From an uncultured Collinsella sp. (lineage in GTDB: Bacteria; Actinomycetota; Coriobacteriia; Coriobacteriales; Coriobacteriaceae), in the NCBI GenBank assembly GCA_900550205.1, contig URRJ01000078.1, positions 1 through 8,900 on the forward strand: 8,900 nucleotides of DNA, given 5' to 3'. Shown here in pieces: positions 5,697 to 8,900 of this stretch. Both the position numbers and the translations under genes were made by a program. The stretch's first letter is position 1, and every line of letters starts with the position of its first letter. Below the pieces are notes generated by a model that worked only from the letters and a program-made list of their open reading frames with translations, made no database searches and had not been told where the DNA came from.

Positions 5697-6770
5697 ATGG
5701 ACCTGACGTTATGCGGTCAATCCGCTTTTAACTATTACCGCATCCCGCCGCAGGTATTAGGCCTTTACCCCGCTGTCAGTCTAGACGACATGGATCGCAG
5801 ATGTTGCGGCCTCGGAAGTCATGCAGTTGTAAAAGACCTGCTTCACGCACCGCTTCACAGGCTTGTATTCACTCGGGCACAATCCGGGTCGCGAAACCTG
5901 TTTAAATCGCATCTCCTGACCCAAGAGCCCCCTCCGGGGTCATTTAGGCAAACTGAACATGGATTTGATGTCACGTCGCCCGAGTTTACGCTGCTCAGCC
6001 TTGCTACGCAGGTCTCACGCAACCGGTTACTCATGGCTTGCTACGAGATGTGCGGCTCCTTTGCAGTGTTCACGCCTTGTACACGGGCGCAGCAGCAGCT
6101 CGATGAAGCAATCTCGCTCAAGCTCATTCCGCCCGACTGTGGTTGGGAGCGCGTTGTCGACACCAAGGGCAATGACACCAATTTGTGGAAACGCGCGCCA
6201 ACCCTCAGCGCGGCGGATATCGCCGCGTTCGCCAAGCAGGCCGCAGGCCTGCGCGGCGTTAAACAACTGCGCTGGGCGGCCGAGCACATGACGGGGCAGA
6301 CCGCCTCGCCCTTCGAAGTACAGACTTCCATGCTTGTCTCGCTCCCCCGCGACGAGGGCGGCATGGGCATCAACATCGCAAACAACGTGCGTATCCCGCT
6401 CAGCGAGGACGCGCGTTCGCTGTATGACAAAACCTGCTGCTACGCCGATATCCTCATCGAGAGCAACACCGACAGCATGGGCGTCATTTTGGAATGCCAA
6501 GGCCGCTCCGCCCACGATGGCGAAGCCGCAAATCTCTCCGATGCCGAGCGCACCACCGCCCTCACAAGCATGGGCTATGACGTTATCCAGATAACCTACG
6601 AGCAAATCAAGGACACGAAGAGCTTTAACAACATCGCCGAGCTCATTCATAAAAAGGCGGGGCTCCCCTACATCCCAAAGACCGATCAGGAACGTACCAC
6701 CGAAGATACCCTGCGACGGGAGCTGTTGGTCAATTGGGACGAACTGTTTACCGTCAAGCCGTCCGGCTAG
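5697..6770 (+). CDS. Uncharacterised protein with a C-terminal PD-(D/E)XK (DUF559/Vsr-like) domain
   Basis: A 357-residue soluble protein of unproven function. The ATG at 5697 is chosen because AGGAGG (5686-5691) lies five bases before it; an upstream in-frame ATG at 5577 has no such site and would run through the right repeat arm. The C-terminal part fits the nuclease fold of DUF559/Vsr-like proteins. It has SPFE with Glu207 on a helix, YADILIE with Asp251, ILECQGRSAH with Glu266, Gln268 and His273, and DAERTTAL with Asp282 and Arg285. It ends with GYDVIQITYEQI (293-304), the usual last strand. The common Glu-x-Asp pair is here Glu-Cys-Gln, so catalysis is uncertain. The first 130 residues (TSPEFTLLSLA at 93-103, ACYEMCGSFAVF at 114-125) recall N-terminal halves of AbiEi-like or related hypothetical proteins of this bacterial class. 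No partner gene is adjacent. Its stop overlaps the stop of the convergent gene. Confidence 0.85.
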   Translation: MDLTLCGQSAFNYYRIPPQVLGLYPAVSLDDMDRRCCGLGSHAVVKDLLHAPLHRLVFTRAQSGSRNLFKSHLLTQEPPPGSFRQTEHGFDVTSPEFTLLSLATQVSRNRLLMACYEMCGSFAVFTPCTRAQQQLDEAISLKLIPPDCGWERVVDTKGNDTNLWKRAPTLSAADIAAFAKQAAGLRGVKQLRWAAEHMTGQTASPFEVQTSMLVSLPRDEGGMGINIANNVRIPLSEDARSLYDKTCCYADILIESNTDSMGVILECQGRSAHDGEAANLSDAERTTALTSMGYDVIQITYEQIKDTKSFNNIAELIHKKAGLPYIPKTDQERTTEDTLRRELLVNWDELFTVKPSG

Positions 6771-7615
6771 CAGCTAGCGATCAGAGGCAGCGCGGGTGTG
6801 CCGGGAGCGGCCACGCGCTCGGCAAATCCCGCCTCGGTTAGCTCGATGACCTCGGTAAACGTTGCGTCGAAGAACTCCTCGGTCAGCAGGCGGTATGGCG
6901 GATGATCGGGCTCGCCGGGGTTTTCGCGCACGATCTCGTGCATGACGCCGATGGTCTTGAGCACATACTCCTTATGGATGGGATACTGCCCAAAACGCGT
7001 CGCCGCAGTATACAGGCGATCGGTCGCGCGCGGAATCGAAACAATGCCGAGCGTCTTGCCAAACCAGTCAAAGTCGCCTTGCTTTTTAATGCGGAATTCC
7101 TCGCACGGCTTGCCGCCGTGCGCCTCCAGGTACTGATTCACGCGCGTATTCCATACGGTATCGGCCACCAGATGCGACCAGACACCCAGTGTCAAATCGA
7201 GCAACGACTGCGCCACGTCCTCGGACGCAAGCGAGAACTCACGAGCGCCGGGACCGATAACCGGCTCAGCATCCCTATAGCGCTGGGGATAGTGCACGCG
7301 GTTCAATCGCTCGCGTTCCTCGATAATCGAGGTCGCCGCGGCCGGCGCACCGCTGGGCGAACTTTTAAGCAGTGGCGCCACATAGGTATCCCAGAACTCG
7401 TGCTCGCGCGGCTTAGGGATAGGCTCGGGCTTTGCAAAGTGCGTAATGCGGTACGGGATGGGATCGGCGATGCCAGGGACCATATAGCCCACGAAGATAT
7501 CCGGAACCACGCAGCCAAACAAAAAGGCATTGCGGTCGCGCACGCTATTGGCAAGCGCACCGGTGCACTCCAGCAAACGCTCCGTCTGAGCAATATGAAT
7601 GTTCCAGCTTGGCAT
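6767..7615 (-). CDS. Zinc-dependent phospholipase C-like (PF00882-type) protein
   Basis: A 282-residue protein that resembles the zinc-dependent phospholipase C/S1-P1 nuclease-type fold; its substrate is unknown. The start is taken as the ATG at 7613-7615 because GGGGGTGG lies just upstream. The ATG at 7625-7627 (four residues longer) has only a weak site and would leave a very short leader. Possible zinc ligands by position: His7 in WNIHIAQ, Asp39 in VVPDI, His59 in THF, and His148/Asp152 in SHLVADTVW, which matches the HxxxD of phospholipase C. I cannot place counterparts of the last His and Glu ligands of the B. cereus enzyme. There is no signal peptide, unlike secreted phospholipases, so it is probably cytoplasmic. 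Its 3' end overlaps the convergent nuclease-like gene by 4 bases and no terminator separates them. Confidence 0.8.
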   Translation of the reverse strand: MPSWNIHIAQTERLLECTGALANSVRDRNAFLFGCVVPDIFVGYMVPGIADPIPYRITHFAKPEPIPKPREHEFWDTYVAPLLKSSPSGAPAAATSIIEERERLNRVHYPQRYRDAEPVIGPGAREFSLASEDVAQSLLDLTLGVWSHLVADTVWNTRVNQYLEAHGGKPCEEFRIKKQGDFDWFGKTLGIVSIPRATDRLYTAATRFGQYPIHKEYVLKTIGVMHEIVRENPGEPDHPPYRLLTEEFFDATFTEVIELTEAGFAERVAAPGTPALPLIASC

Positions 7616-7641
7616 AGCCACCCCCATAAAAAACCTGGATA

Positions 7642-7650
7642 ACTATACCA
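7642..7650 (-). promoter_or_regulatory. Candidate extended -10 promoter of the phospholipase C-like gene
   Basis: Read on the minus strand, TGGTATAGT (7642-7650) is an extended -10: TG, one base, then TATAGT (5 of 6 to consensus). No good -35 is visible in the GC-rich sequence upstream. Transcription would start near 7635, leaving about 20 bases before the preferred ATG. This supports separate transcription from the ECF genes upstream. Confidence 0.4.
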
Positions 7651-7695
7651 TCACGGCAAAGCCGCGCGGGCGGCTACGCACGCCCTACGCAGCAA

Positions 7696-8466
7696 CTAGT
7701 CCGTAGCACCGCTTTCGGTTCCATACGACGGCGAAGGCACCTCGATCACATGGTGATATCGATCGATATAGATTGCACGGGCACCCAGGCGTCGCACCAA
7801 ATCCTGGTGATGTGTGCTCATCAAGACCGTCTTACCGGCAGCAACGTAGGCCAGCAAAAAGTTGACTACGATGTCGCAAGAGTCCTCATCGAGCCCGTTG
7901 GTGGGCTCATCGAGCACGAGGATATCGGGGTTCATCGATACGACTGCCGCCAGCGCCACGCGCTTCTTTTGTCCGCCCGAAAGCTGATAGGGCGAGGCAT
8001 CGACCAGGTCGGCAACTTGAAACAGTTCCATGGCATCGCGCACGCGGCGCTCGAGCTCGTCTACCGGCAGCCCCATCTGCGCGGGACCAAAAGCAACTTC
8101 CTCGCCCACCGTAGCGCAAAAGAGCTGCGCATCGGCGTTTTGGAACACAAAGCCCACGCGCTGATGGAACCGCTGGGCCGTCGCGGAATCCTTGAGATAT
8201 GCGGCATCGACCGCATGCCCGTCGAACAGGTACGCCCCCGCGTCCGCAAGCTCAAGGCCGTTGATAAGACGCATGATCGTCGTCTTGCCGCAGCCGTTAG
8301 GACCAAGCAGAGCAACGAGCTCCCCACGGTTCACCTGCAATGAAACGCCGTCGACCACCGTATGACCCGCATAGGAAAACACCACGTCTCGAAACTCGAT
8401 GAGCGGCGTAACCTCGGCGCCGGCAGCACCGCTCGCACCCATCGCGTTATTCGTATCGTTTGCCAA
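7696..8466 (-). CDS. Energy-coupling factor (ECF) transporter ATP-binding protein (CbiO/EcfA type)
   Basis: A 256-residue ABC ATPase that powers uptake of a vitamin or of cobalt or nickel ions from the cytoplasmic face. Domain landmarks: Walker A GPNGCGKTT (55-63), Q-loop FVFQNADAQLF (106-116) with the FQN form typical of ECF ATPases, signature LSGGQKKRVALA (162-173), Walker B ILVLDEP (182-188), D-loop GLD (191-193) and H-switch STHH (217-220). The start is a TTG at 8464-8466 with AAGGG seven bases upstream. The first 20 residues are a low-complexity Ala/Gly-rich extension, and an ATG at codon 9 has no ribosome binding site. It follows the T-component gene by 44 bases on the same strand. Only one ATPase gene is visible, which suits a dedicated CbiMNQO/BioMNY-like (group I) system. 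The substrate cannot be told without the S-component, which lies outside the window. Confidence 0.95.
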   Translation of the reverse strand: MANDTNNAMGASGAAGAEVTPLIEFRDVVFSYAGHTVVDGVSLQVNRGELVALLGPNGCGKTTIMRLINGLELADAGAYLFDGHAVDAAYLKDSATAQRFHQRVGFVFQNADAQLFCATVGEEVAFGPAQMGLPVDELERRVRDAMELFQVADLVDASPYQLSGGQKKRVALAAVVSMNPDILVLDEPTNGLDEDSCDIVVNFLLAYVAAGKTVLMSTHHQDLVRRLGARAIYIDRYHHVIEVPSPSYGTESGATD

Positions 8467-8510
8467 AACGTCGCCCTTCCCTATTCATATCGACGGTTCG
8501 ACCGCCCGCG

Positions 8511-8867
8511 TTACAGCACAGCGCACAGCACCGCAAACAGCGCCACAGCGGCCGCATAAACCGCATCGCGCCAGCCAAAGCCACTCCGCGCAGGCTCCGG
8601 ATACACGCCGGCAAAGCCGCGGCACAGCATAGCCTCGTCCATCGCGCGGCTGCATTCCATCGCCTTGATAAACGTCATGCCCATAATACCCGCCAGCGAG
8701 TCGGTGCGCGAAAAACCCGCAGGCGCACGACCGACGCTGCGCAGCATGACCGATTCACACAGATCGTGCGCCGTGCGTCCCAGCACCTCGATATGCTTGA
8801 GCGCCATATCAAACGTAAAGATAGCTTCGTCGGGTAGATGTAAAAAGAGAAAAGCTGTTGGGCTCAA
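8511..8867 (-). CDS. ECF transporter T-component (EcfT/CbiQ type), C-terminal part, 5' end apparently disrupted
   Basis: The frame holds 118 codons that match the second half of ECF T-components, the membrane subunit linking the ATPase to the substrate-binding protein. HLPDEAIFTF (10-19) and ALKHIEVLGRTAHDL (22-36) resemble the last membrane helix and first coupling helix. SRAMDEAMLCRGF (73-85) carries the second A-x-x-R-G coupling motif. A hydrophobic segment (101-118) closes the protein. Family members are usually about 230-270 residues with several N-terminal membrane helices, which are absent here. The first possible start is a TTG at 8865-8867 without a good ribosome binding site, and an in-frame TGA stands at 8877-8879. 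A better start, GTG at 8878-8880 with AAAGGAG seven bases upstream, lies in another frame and stops after 23 codons. I infer a frameshift with internal deletion, or an assembly error. The ATPase gene follows 44 bases on. Confidence 0.7.
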   Translation of the reverse strand: MSPTAFLFLHLPDEAIFTFDMALKHIEVLGRTAHDLCESVMLRSVGRAPAGFSRTDSLAGIMGMTFIKAMECSRAMDEAMLCRGFAGVYPEPARSGFGWRDAVYAAAVALFAVLCAVL

Positions 8868-8900
8868 TGAAGTGTCTCACAGCCATTCTCCTTTCAGCAC

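Noticed and set aside
7660..7694. Terminator after the ECF ATPase gene
   Set aside because: Only a short AGCCG/CGGCT stem with three Ts is present on the minus strand. This is too weak to call.

Overview
The window looks like chromosomal DNA from a high-GC Gram-positive actinobacterium of the Coriobacteriia, most likely Collinsella or a close relative. This rests on GC-rich codon use, the style of the proteins and strong GGAGG ribosome binding sites; it is recognition, not a database result. Most of it is ordinary core metabolism and ion transport. I see no rRNA, tRNA, CRISPR array, insertion sequence or phage gene.

Layout from left to right. Positions 1-415 (minus) hold the 5' part of rsgA, the ribosome-assembly GTPase, cut by the window edge. 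Positions 416-690 hold a candidate rsgA promoter, a strong minus-strand terminator with a duplicated tail, and an 89-nt imperfect palindrome just behind the next gene. Positions 691-3372 (minus) encode a complete type IIA (SERCA/PMR1-like) Ca2+-ATPase whose leader can fold over its own ribosome binding site. A 441-nt, partly AT-rich divergent intergenic region follows, with promoters for the ATPase and for pyruvate kinase. Positions 3814-5274 (plus) encode pyruvate kinase, closed by a textbook terminator. Positions 5341-5696 hold a promoter flanked by a 17-bp inverted repeat. That region precedes an uncharacterised protein (5697-6770, plus) whose C-terminal half looks like a PD-(D/E)XK/DUF559 nuclease-like domain. 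A zinc-dependent phospholipase C-like protein (6767-7615, minus) converges on it, and their stop codons share one CTAG. The right end (7696-8867, minus) carries an ECF transporter ATPase and the C-terminal part of its T-component, whose 5' end looks broken.

The genes do not form one pathway. The ATPase and pyruvate kinase are independent, divergently transcribed housekeeping genes. The ECF genes are the distal end of a vitamin or metal-ion uptake operon that continues past the window. The least explained part is 5500-6770: a nuclease-like protein behind a promoter bracketed by oppositely oriented 17-mers. The ATPase leader and the broken ECF T-component are the next most interesting items.
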